A DNA stretch of 54,857 nt from Rickettsiaceae bacterium (GCA_029266475.1 JAQSWU010000007.1:1-54857); one strand, 5' to 3'. Shown: positions 26,912-36,690, counted from the first letter of the stretch. Program-made: numbers and translations. The notes: generated by a model not told the origin, from the sequence alone.

Positions 26912-28126
26912 GTGCAAACTAGCAGAAATTTTAACAACTCTTTTGAAGATGAAAAGGTAATAACTGAGTATTATGAATGCTTAAAGAGTGAGCCTTTCAC
27001 TCTAAAGCCAATGGTAAAATTATTGAAAACTCCAGGCTTTGATCCTAATGCTAGAGCCTCATTTAAAACCTCTTCTGGAAAAGAGCGTAATAAAACACTT
27101 TTAGGGATTATAAATGGAGATGCTTTCCCAGGAGCTTTTAGTGTTGGAATTGGTGCAAATCGTGAAATAGATTGCAGTGAAAGAGCTAGAAAGGTTTTTA
27201 ATTGGTTCGTTTCTGATAAAAGGGTAAAGTTTAAAGGGGAAGGTTATTCGTATTTGAATAATATATTTTACAAAGCCGAATGTCTTGACTCTATTACTAT
27301 TATTTTTCAATATGGTAAGCTTCTCCCTAAAGATATACATGCTTTTCTAGCTGTATCTTCTGACTTTATTAGTAAAGAATATTCCAATCTCGAATATTTT
27401 TTGCAAGGTGTCTATAGCTTTCTTAGCGAAAGGTCTATAAAAAATCTAGCCAAAATAGAGAAGGCTTCTAACCTTACATTTAATAATCGCGTAAAAGATT
27501 CTTTAAAAGCACTTAAGCATGCTAAAGAGGAAGATAGGTTAGTAGATGCTAACAAGTGCAAAGTTTACACTAAAATCTTTATAGAGCTGCAATCAATTTC
27601 TATTTTATTAGGCAATATCAAAGATAAAATAAATATTCTACAGGGAAAATTAACTAAAATTGAAGCAGATAATATAAATGAAAATACTTCAAAACAATTA
27701 TCAAATATTAGTTTCGTAATTGAAAAAGCAATGGGAGTGGAAAATCTTTTTGGAAAATATATTAAATTTATCAAAGACCACCTCAATGAAAATCTACCAT
27801 TAATCGAGTCTGACCCAGGGGTAATGGATTTTCTAACTACCATTATTGGCCAAGAAAGTTTTCATCACGATAAGCTTAAAAATACTGTGATCCCTACAGA
27901 GAAAGGTAACTTGAATTTATTCTTCTACTTAAATGGAATCTGTAAATATTTAACTTTAAATTCAGAAGAAAATAGTATTGAACAAAAGTTTCCGCTATTA
28001 GATTTGCCTAAAGAAATTATAAGCCATATTTTATCCTACGTTGAGGATTACGATATAGCTTATAGCGAAACACCTGTAAGTTTAGAAGCTATGGGATTAA
28101 ACAGCCAAGTTTCCATGATTGTATAA
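26912..28126 (+). CDS. F-box-like protein (paralogue 2)
   Basis: The product is 404 aa. It starts with GTG at 26912; a stop codon directly precedes this GTG, so no longer start is possible in this frame. It matches the upstream gene at both ends, including an identical F-box-like segment LLDLPKEIISHILSYVEDYD at about 362-381. The middle has diverged. It lacks the CaaX-type end and finishes in SQVSMIV. No ribosome site is evident, and only 62 bp separate it from paralogue 1, so it may depend on upstream transcription. The function is unknown; SKP1 binding is inferred from the motif. Confidence 0.7.
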   Translation: MQTSRNFNNSFEDEKVITEYYECLKSEPFTLKPMVKLLKTPGFDPNARASFKTSSGKERNKTLLGIINGDAFPGAFSVGIGANREIDCSERARKVFNWFVSDKRVKFKGEGYSYLNNIFYKAECLDSITIIFQYGKLLPKDIHAFLAVSSDFISKEYSNLEYFLQGVYSFLSERSIKNLAKIEKASNLTFNNRVKDSLKALKHAKEEDRLVDANKCKVYTKIFIELQSISILLGNIKDKINILQGKLTKIEADNINENTSKQLSNISFVIEKAMGVENLFGKYIKFIKDHLNENLPLIESDPGVMDFLTTIIGQESFHHDKLKNTVIPTEKGNLNLFFYLNGICKYLTLNSEENSIEQKFPLLDLPKEIISHILSYVEDYDIAYSETPVSLEAMGLNSQVSMIV

Positions 28127-28191
28127 GTATTATCAGCTTCGCCTTAAAGAAATTAGCCTAAATATCTTCTCCTTAAGGAGTCAAGGGCGGC

Positions 28192-30912
28192 CTAATGAAT
28201 TTCCGACCAGCTATTTCCTGCCTTGATATCTACTGTCAGCGGGATTGAAAGCTGGGCAACTTCTTGCATTGCATCTTTAATCAATGGCATGACTTGTTCT
28301 ACTTCACTTTCGGGTGCTTCAAATAACAATTCGTCGTGCACTTGTAAAAGCATTCTTGTTTTAAAGCCTTTATCTTTTAAGAGTTTGCTTACTCGAATCA
28401 TAGCAAGCTTTGCTATATCAGCAGTTGAGCCTTGGAGGGGAGCATTAATTGCTGCGCGTTCAGAAAAGCTTCTAAGCGAAAAATTCTTATCATTAATTGA
28501 TTTAATATAACATCTCCGTCCAAAAATTGATTGTACGTAGCCATGCTGACGAGCGTATTCCTTGGTCTTTTCCATATAGCGTTCAATACCAGGATATTCT
28601 TTAAAATACTCTTTTATGTAAAGAGCTGCCTCTTGCTTGGTTATATTTAACTGCTTAGCAAGTCCAAAAGAACTAATACCATAAATTATACCGAAATTGA
28701 TAGCCTTAGCTTTCCTTCTTAGATCAGGTGTAACTTCTGCAGGAGTAAGCTTAAATACTTGCCGCGCAGTTTCAGCATGGATATCTTTATTATGCCTGAA
28801 TGCATCTTTTAGAACCTCCATATCGGCTATATGACTTAGTAAACGAAGCTCTATCTGTGAATAATCTGCAGAGATTAACTTATATCCTTTTTCTGCTATG
28901 AAAGTACTTCTTATGCTTTCGCCAAGCTCAGTTCTAACAGGGATATTTTGCAAATTTGGATCTTGTGAACTTAGCCGTCCGGTATTAGTTGAAGTTTGCA
29001 AGAATGTTGTATGAATTCGTCCTGTTGCAGGGGCAATTAGGGTTGGTAATACATCGGTATAAGTGTTTTTAAGTTTTGTCAGCTGGCGCCATTTCAAAAT
29101 AAGATCAGCTATCTCAAAACCAGCTTCACTTAATGTCTCAAGTACATCAGCACCAGTAGAATAACTTCCTGATTTAGCGGAGGTTTTACTGCTTGGCAGT
29201 CCCATAGAATCAAATAAGACTTCTCCAAGCTGTTTTGGGGAGCCTATATTAAATTCCTGTCCGCTAATTTTGAAAATTTGTTGCTCAAGTGAAATGATTT
29301 CTTTCTCGAAAGTTTTGGAAAGCTCTGCAAGCTTGATATTATCAATTTTTACGCCGGCAGTCTCCATATCGTATAGTACCTTAGTTAGAGGTAGATCAAT
29401 TTCTCTATAAATCGTATTGCTATTACGCTGTTTTAAATCATCTTTAAGTAATGGATATATATTGAATAATAGTCCAGCGATTTTACCATAATGTTCGCAA
29501 AGTACCTCTGGTTTAACATCTTTGATAGATTTGATTTTGTTTGCCTGCATTATAACATTTATCGGCGTTAAATCTGCTATCTCAAAATATTCTTTTAGCA
29601 TTGAATGCAACTCAGAGGAAACATTCCCAGTATTCATAGAATAATGCATCAGCATCAGATCTTCGCAGGCTTTAGGTTTGATATTGTTACTGAGAATATT
29701 TAGTGTTTTATAAAAATCCTTGAGGTTATAAATTAACTTTAAAATTGCCTTCTCCTCCAAATATGGCTTAATAATTTCTAATGCATTTTTTAATGAAATG
29801 CCTCTGCTTGATTCACTAAATAAATCTCCATTATTAGAGTTTTCTATATTTACAAAGTAAGAACTTTTTCCATCCGTAGAGAAGGAGATGCCGGCTATTT
29901 CATTATTAAGAGTGGCTAAATGAATAACAAGTCTGCCTGTAAAAGTAGAGTGTTGTACACTGTTCATGAATGATGAAGGTTCGCTCAATAGAATCGGGGA
30001 CGCTGCCTCTGTGGTTTTTGGAACGTGAGCGCTAGTATGAGCCTGCGAATTAAAGTTAAATAACTTTTCAGCTTTAGCAATTATAGATTTGAAGCCATGC
30101 TCATTTAAGAAATTAAAAAGTGCTTCGGGGTCTGGTAATTCTTGAGCAAGATCTTGTAGATTTATTTCTAAAGGTACATTCTCTTCAAGAGTAATAAGTT
30201 TTTTTGAAAGCAGGGCAAGTTCCTTGCAGTCTATGATTGATTGTCTGCGTTTTGGCTGAGTAATCTCGTTTGCATGCAAGAGTAGGTTCTCAAGTGAGCC
30301 ATATTTTTGAATTAGTTCTGCAGCTCCTTTCGGGCCTATGCCTGCAATGCCTGGTATATTATCGGAGCTATCGCCCATAATAGCAAGGACATCTCTAACT
30401 TTTGCAGGGGGGACACCAAATTTTTCTTCGACTTCTTTCTCTGTAATATACTTATTCTTCAAAGAATCGAACATTATAATATCGCTACTAACCAATTGCA
30501 TCAAATCTTTATCAGAAGATACAATAATAGCCTTTTCATTTTGCTCGGCGGCTTCTCGTGCTAAAGTTGCGATGATATCATCAGCCTCATATCCTGCTTT
30601 TTCTATTATTTTAAAATTGAGGGCTTCTGCAGCCTTTCTACATAAAGGAAATTGAGGTTTAAGATCTTCTGGAGCTTCTGGCCTATTCATTTTATAATTT
30701 TCGTATATTTCATGCCTAAAAGTTTTTTTGCCATGATCGAAAACTACTACAGCATGGTTAGGTTTAAATTCCGATAATATCTTAAGCAACATTGAGATGA
30801 AGCCATAAACAGCGCCAACTGGGGTTCCTTCTGGGTTAGTAAGTGGGGGTAGGGAGTGATAGGCTCTAAAAATAAAGCCGTATCCGTCAATAATAAGAGT
30901 AGTTTTAGACAT
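28192..30912 (-). CDS. polA: DNA polymerase I with degenerate proofreading domain
   Basis: The product is 906 aa from the ATG at 30912; an in-frame TTG lies 4 codons earlier. The 5'-3' exonuclease domain is intact (IIDGYGFIFRAYHSL, IIVSSDKDLMQLV, GDSSDNIPGIAGIGPKGAAEL). The polymerase domain has motif A (LISADYSQIELRLLSHI), motif B (RRKAKAINFGIIYGISSFG) and motif C (LQVHDELLFEAP). The middle domain lacks the DxE motif of the 3'-5' exonuclease (LVIHLATLNNEIAG stands in its place), and the later acidic ligands are out of register, so proofreading is probably lost, as is common in this enzyme family. It is convergent with F-box paralogue 2. Confidence 0.95.
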   Translation of the reverse strand: MSKTTLIIDGYGFIFRAYHSLPPLTNPEGTPVGAVYGFISMLLKILSEFKPNHAVVVFDHGKKTFRHEIYENYKMNRPEAPEDLKPQFPLCRKAAEALNFKIIEKAGYEADDIIATLAREAAEQNEKAIIVSSDKDLMQLVSSDIIMFDSLKNKYITEKEVEEKFGVPPAKVRDVLAIMGDSSDNIPGIAGIGPKGAAELIQKYGSLENLLLHANEITQPKRRQSIIDCKELALLSKKLITLEENVPLEINLQDLAQELPDPEALFNFLNEHGFKSIIAKAEKLFNFNSQAHTSAHVPKTTEAASPILLSEPSSFMNSVQHSTFTGRLVIHLATLNNEIAGISFSTDGKSSYFVNIENSNNGDLFSESSRGISLKNALEIIKPYLEEKAILKLIYNLKDFYKTLNILSNNIKPKACEDLMLMHYSMNTGNVSSELHSMLKEYFEIADLTPINVIMQANKIKSIKDVKPEVLCEHYGKIAGLLFNIYPLLKDDLKQRNSNTIYREIDLPLTKVLYDMETAGVKIDNIKLAELSKTFEKEIISLEQQIFKISGQEFNIGSPKQLGEVLFDSMGLPSSKTSAKSGSYSTGADVLETLSEAGFEIADLILKWRQLTKLKNTYTDVLPTLIAPATGRIHTTFLQTSTNTGRLSSQDPNLQNIPVRTELGESIRSTFIAEKGYKLISADYSQIELRLLSHIADMEVLKDAFRHNKDIHAETARQVFKLTPAEVTPDLRRKAKAINFGIIYGISSFGLAKQLNITKQEAALYIKEYFKEYPGIERYMEKTKEYARQHGYVQSIFGRRCYIKSINDKNFSLRSFSERAAINAPLQGSTADIAKLAMIRVSKLLKDKGFKTRMLLQVHDELLFEAPESEVEQVMPLIKDAMQEVAQLSIPLTVDIKAGNSWSEIH

Positions 30913-31035
30913 AATTTTATACAAATTCTTTAAATAACTTCTTAAAGAGATTATCCTTAAAAACCCAATATGTGAAGAGATTTTTTCAATGCCAATGAAG
31001 CATTTTAAAAGTTCAAATTATTCTTTAGGGTAAAA

Positions 31036-31062
31036 TTTTTAGGCATTAGCGCTGCCTAAAAA
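31036..31062. terminator. Hairpin downstream of the ankyrin gene
   Basis: Tttttaggc at 31036-31044 pairs with gcctaaaaa at 31054-31062 over a 9-nt loop. On the minus strand this lies about 130 bp past the stop of the 31194-32018 ankyrin gene. The arms are A/T-ended and symmetrical, so it could stop transcription in either direction. The rest of the 281-bp gap to polA shows nothing else. Confidence 0.45.
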
Positions 31063-31193
31063 AGCTAATATTGCATTTCCTTAGCTCTAACATTTATGCA
31101 AGTGAAGAAGATATAAAATAGTAATAAGGCATTGAGCAACGCACTTTTTACTGATTTTACAAGAGAAAAGCAGATAGTATTTTTTACTCTGCT

Positions 31194-32018
31194 TCAAGAA
31201 TCCTCTCCTGTAAGTCCAATTATTTGCGCCTTGTAGTCTTTAATCTCGTTGACTTTAGAGTTGAACTCTTCATGTAACTGATAAAGTTCTACGCGAAGAG
31301 ATTTTACTTTCTCAATTTTGCTGTCCCAGTCATAGCTTGTTAAATAATCTACATTTTCTTGTAAGGATTTACGAAATATTTGATTATGCTCATTTTTTAC
31401 TAATAAAATAGGATTAATTCTTCTTGTGCACATATGTAGTGCCTCATTAAGTTCATTTAGTAGAGCAGTGTCAATGTTTATATTCTCTATAGGAGTAGTT
31501 TTGAGGGCGTTTACAACATTCTTAAGGCTGCTTACACTAGACTCAAAAGTATCTATTGTAAGACCAGATTTTAATGGGCGTTTTAACCAATCTAAAGATA
31601 AAGCTGGAGTATTATCTTCATTTAACTCTGCACTTACTTGAAATAATTTTTCTGCAGTATTAATATGTCCGCTGAGCAAGGACTTCTTAAACCCTTTTTC
31701 TAGTTCTTCTTTCTTATGCTTGCGCTCACCATTTTCGGCGCGTAGCTCTAGCAAGGTTTCTATAACTTCAGAATTTCCCTTTTCTGCGGCCTTTTCGAGC
31801 GGAAGTAGATCCTTTGCTTTAATCAGTGGATCGGCTCCCTTCTCCAGTAGTACTGTAACTACTTCCTTATTTCCTTTGTCTGCGGCTTCATGTAATGCAC
31901 TGGTGTCATCAACTACAGCGTTTACCTCTGCACCCTCTAATATTGCTTCATTAAGTAATTCAATATCGTTATTTGCTGCAGCTTCAATCAATTTCTTATT
32001 AGCAACAGTATTAGGCAT
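31194..32018 (-). CDS. Short ankyrin repeat protein
   Basis: The product is 274 aa. I start it at the ATG at 32018 (MPNTVANKK), which is preceded by a GAGGGAGAT ribosome site; an upstream in-frame start exists at 32045. Residues about 8-105 form three ankyrin repeats (NKKLIEAAANNDIELLNEAI, TSALHEAADKGNKEVVTVLLEKGAD, LPLEKAAEKGNSEVIETLLE). The remaining 160 residues are helical, with a likely coiled coil near the end (KIEKVKSLRVELYQLHEEF). There is no signal peptide or F-box-like motif. The lipase-like gene lies 80 bp upstream in the same orientation, so they may be co-expressed. Confidence 0.82.
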   Translation of the reverse strand: MPNTVANKKLIEAAANNDIELLNEAILEGAEVNAVVDDTSALHEAADKGNKEVVTVLLEKGADPLIKAKDLLPLEKAAEKGNSEVIETLLELRAENGERKHKKEELEKGFKKSLLSGHINTAEKLFQVSAELNEDNTPALSLDWLKRPLKSGLTIDTFESSVSSLKNVVNALKTTPIENINIDTALLNELNEALHMCTRRINPILLVKNEHNQIFRKSLQENVDYLTSYDWDSKIEKVKSLRVELYQLHEEFNSKVNEIKDYKAQIIGLTGEDS

Positions 32019-32098
32019 ATCTCCCTCGTTATTAAGTTTAAGCAAAGGATATCATACTTAAAGACTATTAAAAAACAGTTAAAGATGAATTTTATTTT

Positions 32099-33601
32099 CT
32101 AATCATTTTCTAAACAAGCCTGAGCTCCTATAACTGCGACAGTAACTGGTTTAAAGTGAAACCAGTCTGTAATGTACTCTTTATAATCTATGAAATTATC
32201 TTTAAGTACATTAGTGTAATTAGGGATCTCTGCTAAGGTTGCTTTGGTGTGACATACTAAATCACAAGCTTTTAAGTAAGAGGAACTAATACTATTATTC
32301 AAAGCAAGTAAACCATGATTTAATTTGCAAGTGATTGCATCTTTGGCGTTTCCAACCTTGGCGAAACCAGCATCTAGAGAGTATTTTATATCTCTTGTAA
32401 ATAAAGCATCCTCCCACTCATCAGTTTTCTTAAACTGCATAGGTTCTCTAAAGCTTTGTTTGTCATGTCTGTCAAAATTAGATTTAATCGTTTGAAGGAT
32501 TTTATATATATTATTTTGCTCTAAACAATTATCATTGCTTGTTGATATATCAATCACTTCTCCTAGAGGGTGCCCTACAGCGTTAAACCAATTTGGTCCA
32601 TTATTTATAGTTAAACATAATTTGCCTATCTCTTCTATTCCAGCATGTAGGATTCCACCCTCGGTTTGATATTTATGAATCCACTTCTCTACGATTTCCT
32701 TAGAGCCAGGGGTATCTATACAAATAGCCCTAATTTGATTGAAGGTCTCTTGATACTTATTTAAGCTTAGAGCAGTAAGTAACTTCGCAAGAACCCCACC
32801 CATTGAATGACCAGAGAAAGTGATATTGAATTCACTTAAATCTACTTTGTCTTTTAAATCTTCTATTATAGAGTCAAGGAATTTAGAGGCGCCTAACTCA
32901 AACTGTAATGGTACTCTATTAAAATAAATATATATATCATTAATAATATCTTTAAAGAGATCTTTACACCAATGGAGCCCTTTAAATTTTGTATATTGTT
33001 TAGCGTAATCAAATTTAGTACCAGCGCTTACAATTATTATTTGCTTTAAGCTATGATTAATCCATGCCTGCCCGTAGTATCCTGTAGTGTTTTTAATATG
33101 TGCTGAATCCTTGAGAGGCTCCCATTTTTCTTGTAAATCTTGGTAGAGGTTGCTAAAAATCTGCCTTAATCCACCCCTATTACTCTCATCCGTAAGAATA
33201 CTTTCATTATCTATATCAAGGGCCTGCTTTAAAGCTTCACCTTCTTCAAACAGCATTTCCTGTAAGTTAGCTTTAGATATGTTGGCAAAATCTTTAATAT
33301 AAGTTGCTTCAATAAAATCCAGTAATTTATGGTATTTTTTTAGTTCAATAGAAATAAGGGTTAAAATAATTTGCTGTTCTGACTCGCTAAGCTCAGTAAA
33401 CTGATTTAAACGATCTTGCATTTTATCTTTTAAATGCTTACGCTCATTATAATTATAATTGTGATAGCCAATAAATTCTGCATAAATTTTAGGTATATCT
33501 GTACTGTTAATATGTTCTAAATTTTGGAACTTAGCGCTAAGTGAAAATTGCTTTAAAGCTTCTAAGACTTGGGGAGGAGTTAATTCTAGTAGATCAATCA
33601 T
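32099..33601 (-). CDS. Putative class 3-type lipase/phospholipase
   Basis: The product is 500 aa. The nucleophile elbow ITFSGHSMGGVLAKLLTAL (S266) sits after a beta strand, as in alpha/beta hydrolases of the fungal class 3 lipase group. The preceding segment YYGQAWINHSLKQIIIVSAGT fits the start of that domain, and ICIDTPGSKEIV follows. The Asp and His of the triad cannot be placed with certainty; candidates are D294 and a later His. The first 150 residues are helical and unrecognised. There is no N-terminal signal, so export would need another route. A phospholipase effector acting on host membranes is inference. Confidence 0.65.
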   Translation of the reverse strand: MIDLLELTPPQVLEALKQFSLSAKFQNLEHINSTDIPKIYAEFIGYHNYNYNERKHLKDKMQDRLNQFTELSESEQQIILTLISIELKKYHKLLDFIEATYIKDFANISKANLQEMLFEEGEALKQALDIDNESILTDESNRGGLRQIFSNLYQDLQEKWEPLKDSAHIKNTTGYYGQAWINHSLKQIIIVSAGTKFDYAKQYTKFKGLHWCKDLFKDIINDIYIYFNRVPLQFELGASKFLDSIIEDLKDKVDLSEFNITFSGHSMGGVLAKLLTALSLNKYQETFNQIRAICIDTPGSKEIVEKWIHKYQTEGGILHAGIEEIGKLCLTINNGPNWFNAVGHPLGEVIDISTSNDNCLEQNNIYKILQTIKSNFDRHDKQSFREPMQFKKTDEWEDALFTRDIKYSLDAGFAKVGNAKDAITCKLNHGLLALNNSISSSYLKACDLVCHTKATLAEIPNYTNVLKDNFIDYKEYITDWFHFKPVTVAVIGAQACLEND

Positions 33602-33877
33602 AGTTCTTACCCATATGTGTTTGGGAACCGCATAATAAGGCTAAAAATGACCATTGTCAATTTAATGTTTATATTTATTAATTTTTAATGACTTTATATG
33701 GTTAAAACACATTAAAATTTTTTATTTTGTGGCCAATATTTAAAATGCATAATTGAGCGAACTGTGGATATAATTCAATCACTAGGAATAAAATTAGCTA
33801 TATTTGCAATAGATAATTGTGAAAGCATTATAAAACATATAGCATAAACTTATTTTATAATTTATTTCATCTTTATC

Positions 33878-34762
33878 ATGATGTTAAGGTTTAAACTTAT
33901 TTTAGTCATAATGCTAACCATATTTGCTCAGCAAGTTTTTGCTGAAGATAATATTAAGCAATCCTTTTCTGTAACTAAATATTTCAAAGAGTTAATAACT
34001 GGAAAAAAAGATGTTACTCCAACTATTTCTTCTGAAGAATTACAAAATTATGTATTGCTCCAAAAGTCCTTAAGTAAACCTATCAACCTAACAGAGAGGT
34101 TTGGTTTTAATTTTAAAGGAGTAAATTTTGGAAATATTTATTTGAATAAAGCAAACTTACGCAAAGCAGTTTTAAGTAACGCAATTTTCGATTTAGCTGA
34201 TCTTAGTAATATAGATTTAACGGAAGCTGTTCTTTATAGAGCTAGTGCTAAGGGTGCGGATTTTAATTCTGCGCTTCTGAATAGATCTAATTTAAAAAAC
34301 GCTGATTTAGAATTAGCTGATTTTAGAAGTGCGTCATTAATTAATGCAGATTTGAGTGGAGCGAACTTAAAGGGAGCTAACATGACGGGTGCAAATTTGA
34401 GTGGAGCTAATATGACGGGTGCAAATTTGAGTGGGGCTAATTTGACAGGAGCGCAACTAGCTAATGTAAATTTTACAGGGGCCAATTTGACCAATGCTTT
34501 ATTGATAAAATCTAACCTTTATAAGGCTAATTTTACTGATGCAAATATGGAAAATGCTAACTTATACAATTCATTACCGATTGACGCTATTTTTAAAAAT
34601 TCACAAATGAGAAATGTGGATTTACGTCGTGCTGATATAAGGGGTGCTGATTTTAGAGAAGCCTTAATTGGTGGAACTATATTTAGACGCGCTACATTCG
34701 GCAACCTTACTACAGATAATATTAATCAAGAAGCTTTAATAGAGCGACTAATTAATGAGTAA
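33878..34762 (+). CDS. Secreted pentapeptide repeat protein
   Basis: The product is 294 aa. The N-terminus is a signal peptide (hydrophobic LILVIMLTIFAQQ, cleavage expected after VFA). Residues about 85-280 are a nearly continuous run of A(D/N)Lxx pentapeptides (GANLSGANMTGANLSGANLT), which fold into a right-handed quadrilateral beta helix. Some cytoplasmic members mimic DNA and protect gyrase, but the export signal makes that unlikely here. Part of the array (34382-34441) is a very recent 30-bp tandem duplication. The gene overlaps the next by 8 bp, so the two exported proteins are probably made together. Confidence 0.88.
   Translation: MMLRFKLILVIMLTIFAQQVFAEDNIKQSFSVTKYFKELITGKKDVTPTISSEELQNYVLLQKSLSKPINLTERFGFNFKGVNFGNIYLNKANLRKAVLSNAIFDLADLSNIDLTEAVLYRASAKGADFNSALLNRSNLKNADLELADFRSASLINADLSGANLKGANMTGANLSGANMTGANLSGANLTGAQLANVNFTGANLTNALLIKSNLYKANFTDANMENANLYNSLPIDAIFKNSQMRNVDLRRADIRGADFREALIGGTIFRRATFGNLTTDNINQEALIERLINE
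34382..34441. repeat. 30-bp tandem duplication within the pentapeptide gene
   Basis: Positions 34382-34411 and 34412-34441 differ at one base only. Each unit encodes two pentapeptides (MTGANLSGAN). Thirty bases keep the reading frame, so units can be gained or lost without a frameshift. Confidence 0.85.
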
Positions 34763-35588
34763 TAGAATGCAGCAAACTTTGAAAGAATTTCTTTTTTTAC
34801 TAGCAATCATAATAATTTGTAACAACGCTTTCGCCAGTGATACAAATATATTTATCCCTAACAATTATAATAGCTGTAAACCACTAAAAATATCTTATAA
34901 TAATTTCGAGCCGAAGTACTTCAATACTTCAAACAATTTACTGAGACCTATTGGAGGAATAGAGCATTTAAAGGATAAAGAAATTATTATTAGAGGTAAA
35001 TTAGTAGATAAAAACTGTATCCCAATTTCTGATGCAAAAGTATATATATGGCATGTAGGAGAGGATGGTAAATACCCTTATGAGCCATTAAAAAATAATG
35101 TGAATAAGAACTTACTTTCAGAGGGAGATGATGAAGGTTTCCAAGGTTGCGGTGTTTTCACTACTAATAACTTAGGAGAATTCACCTTTATTACTATTTA
35201 CCCTGGGCAAATTAAAAAAGAAATGCCCCATATAAATGTTAAGGCTGTACACGCTGATTATGGTTCTGTACAAACAAAAATTTATCTAGAGCCAATAGCG
35301 AAGGTAAAAATAGAGAACCATAGTGAGGAGCTGATGTCCTATATTGTGGTTTCAGCATTAGATAAAGAAAAGGACCTTCAAAAAGCTAAAGAAGTCGAAC
35401 AGAAATATGAGAATAAATTTTTCGATAAGTTGAAAAGGGCGCCTAATAAGGTTGAGCTAAAACCTAAACGCAGCGAGCCTCTTAAGCTAACTTTAGAAAA
35501 AGGTTTTTTGTTAGTCAAGCCTGATGATAATAATACTTATGAATTTGCTCTTGTCACTCCCTTTCAAAATAAATTCAGAAGATATTAA
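34755..35588 (+). CDS. Secreted intradiol-dioxygenase-like protein, probably not catalytic
   Basis: The product is 277 aa. It has a signal peptide (EFLFLLAIIIICNNAFA). Residues about 70-175 resemble the core of protocatechuate 3,4-dioxygenase: IIRGKLVDKNCIPISDAKVYIWHV, then DGKYPY, then GEFTFITIYPG and MPHINVKAV. Of the four iron ligands of the family, Y107 and H159 seem present. The Tyr expected after PGP is replaced (PGQI) and the second His of the HxH pair is Asn161. Iron binding and ring cleavage are therefore doubtful. From memory, Rickettsia genomes also carry proteins annotated this way. The last 80 residues are basic. It overlaps the pentapeptide gene by 8 bp. Confidence 0.72.
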   Translation: MSNRMQQTLKEFLFLLAIIIICNNAFASDTNIFIPNNYNSCKPLKISYNNFEPKYFNTSNNLLRPIGGIEHLKDKEIIIRGKLVDKNCIPISDAKVYIWHVGEDGKYPYEPLKNNVNKNLLSEGDDEGFQGCGVFTTNNLGEFTFITIYPGQIKKEMPHINVKAVHADYGSVQTKIYLEPIAKVKIENHSEELMSYIVVSALDKEKDLQKAKEVEQKYENKFFDKLKRAPNKVELKPKRSEPLKLTLEKGFLLVKPDDNNTYEFALVTPFQNKFRRY

Positions 35589-35672
35589 CTTAATATTTAC
35601 CTTTATTAGATATACTAAGCGATAATACCGTTATAAACAAAAAATAATTAATAGATAGGAAGATAGGATTTT

Positions 35673-36617
35673 ATGTATAAACCTTTATGGATGTGGGTAT
35701 TATTCTTAAGCGTTGTTCTTGCGCTTTTAATCATTGATTTAGGTATATTAAATAAGAAAGATAAAGAAATAGGCGTAAAAGAAAGCTTATGGATGAGTGC
35801 CTTTTATATTATTATAGCAATATTATTTGGCGGCTGGGTTTGGTATCAACTTGGGATGCAGAGTTTTGCTGAATATATGACTGGATTTATAATCGAGAAG
35901 ACGCTGGCCCTTGATAATATATTTTTGATATCTTTAGTTTTTTCAACTTTATCGATTCCTTTAAAATTCCAACACCGCGTACTATTTTGGGGAATTCTAG
36001 GAGTTATAGTGTTAAGAGCTATCATGATTGCTTTGGGGGCAGAGCTCATTAATAGGTTCCATTGGATATTATATATATTTGGTATCATTTTAATTCTTAC
36101 GGGGATAAAAATGTTCTTCGTAATGGATAAAAAAGTAGACATAAATGATAATATTTTATTGAAGTGGATGCGGAAATACTTAAGGATTACTGACAAAATT
36201 CATGGGCAAAAATTCCTAGTTCATTATGCTCCAGAAGGATCTAGCGAAAAGCAATTATACATCACCCCTCTATTTGTAGCGCTGATACTAATTGAGTTTA
36301 TCGACTTGATATTTGCTATAGATAGTATTCCAGCAATATTTACTATCACTAAAGACCCATATATTGTTTATACCAGTAATATATTTGCTATATTAGGTCT
36401 GCGTGCTTTATATTTTGCGCTTGCTGCAATTATTAGTCGTTTCTATTACTTGAAGTTCGCATTAGCTATAGTGCTCATTTTCATTGGCTCTAAAGTATTT
36501 ATAGCAGATTTGCTTGGTTTAGAGAAATTCCCTGCTTCGATATCGTTAGTTGTAACATTCATTCTCCTTAGCGGAGGATGTATGTATTCTCTTTATCGTT
36601 CAAAGCAAAAAAATTAA
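35673..36617 (+). CDS. TerC/Alx family membrane protein
   Basis: The product is 314 aa and an integral inner-membrane protein with about nine helices. The two family signatures with buried acidic residues are clear: EKTALDNIFLISLVF in most members, here EKTLALDNIFLISLVF, and LIEFIDLIFAIDSIPAIFTITKD. Members take part in metal (manganese) export and in metalation of secreted proteins; older literature links them to tellurite resistance. An AGGA site lies upstream. It follows the two exported-protein genes in the same direction after 84 bp. Confidence 0.9.
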   Translation: MYKPLWMWVLFLSVVLALLIIDLGILNKKDKEIGVKESLWMSAFYIIIAILFGGWVWYQLGMQSFAEYMTGFIIEKTLALDNIFLISLVFSTLSIPLKFQHRVLFWGILGVIVLRAIMIALGAELINRFHWILYIFGIILILTGIKMFFVMDKKVDINDNILLKWMRKYLRITDKIHGQKFLVHYAPEGSSEKQLYITPLFVALILIEFIDLIFAIDSIPAIFTITKDPYIVYTSNIFAILGLRALYFALAAIISRFYYLKFALAIVLIFIGSKVFIADLLGLEKFPASISLVVTFILLSGGCMYSLYRSKQKN

Positions 36618-36664
36618 TTTATCAAAACTTTAGCTTTGAACTTCTTCTAAATTGTAATAAACTT

Positions 36665-36690
36665 ACAGCGTTGAAGGCTTTCAACGCTGT
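36665..36690. terminator. Hairpin downstream of the TerC gene
   Basis: Acagcgttgaa at 36665-36675 and its exact complement at 36680-36690 enclose a 4-nt loop, 48 bp after the TerC stop. No T-run follows, so an intrinsic terminator is only partly supported. It could also be an RNA-stabilising hairpin. Confidence 0.5.

Noticed and set aside
34234-34494. Repetitive minus-strand frame opposite the pentapeptide gene
   Set aside because: It mirrors the pentapeptide codons; the plus strand has a signal peptide, a start and a matching family.
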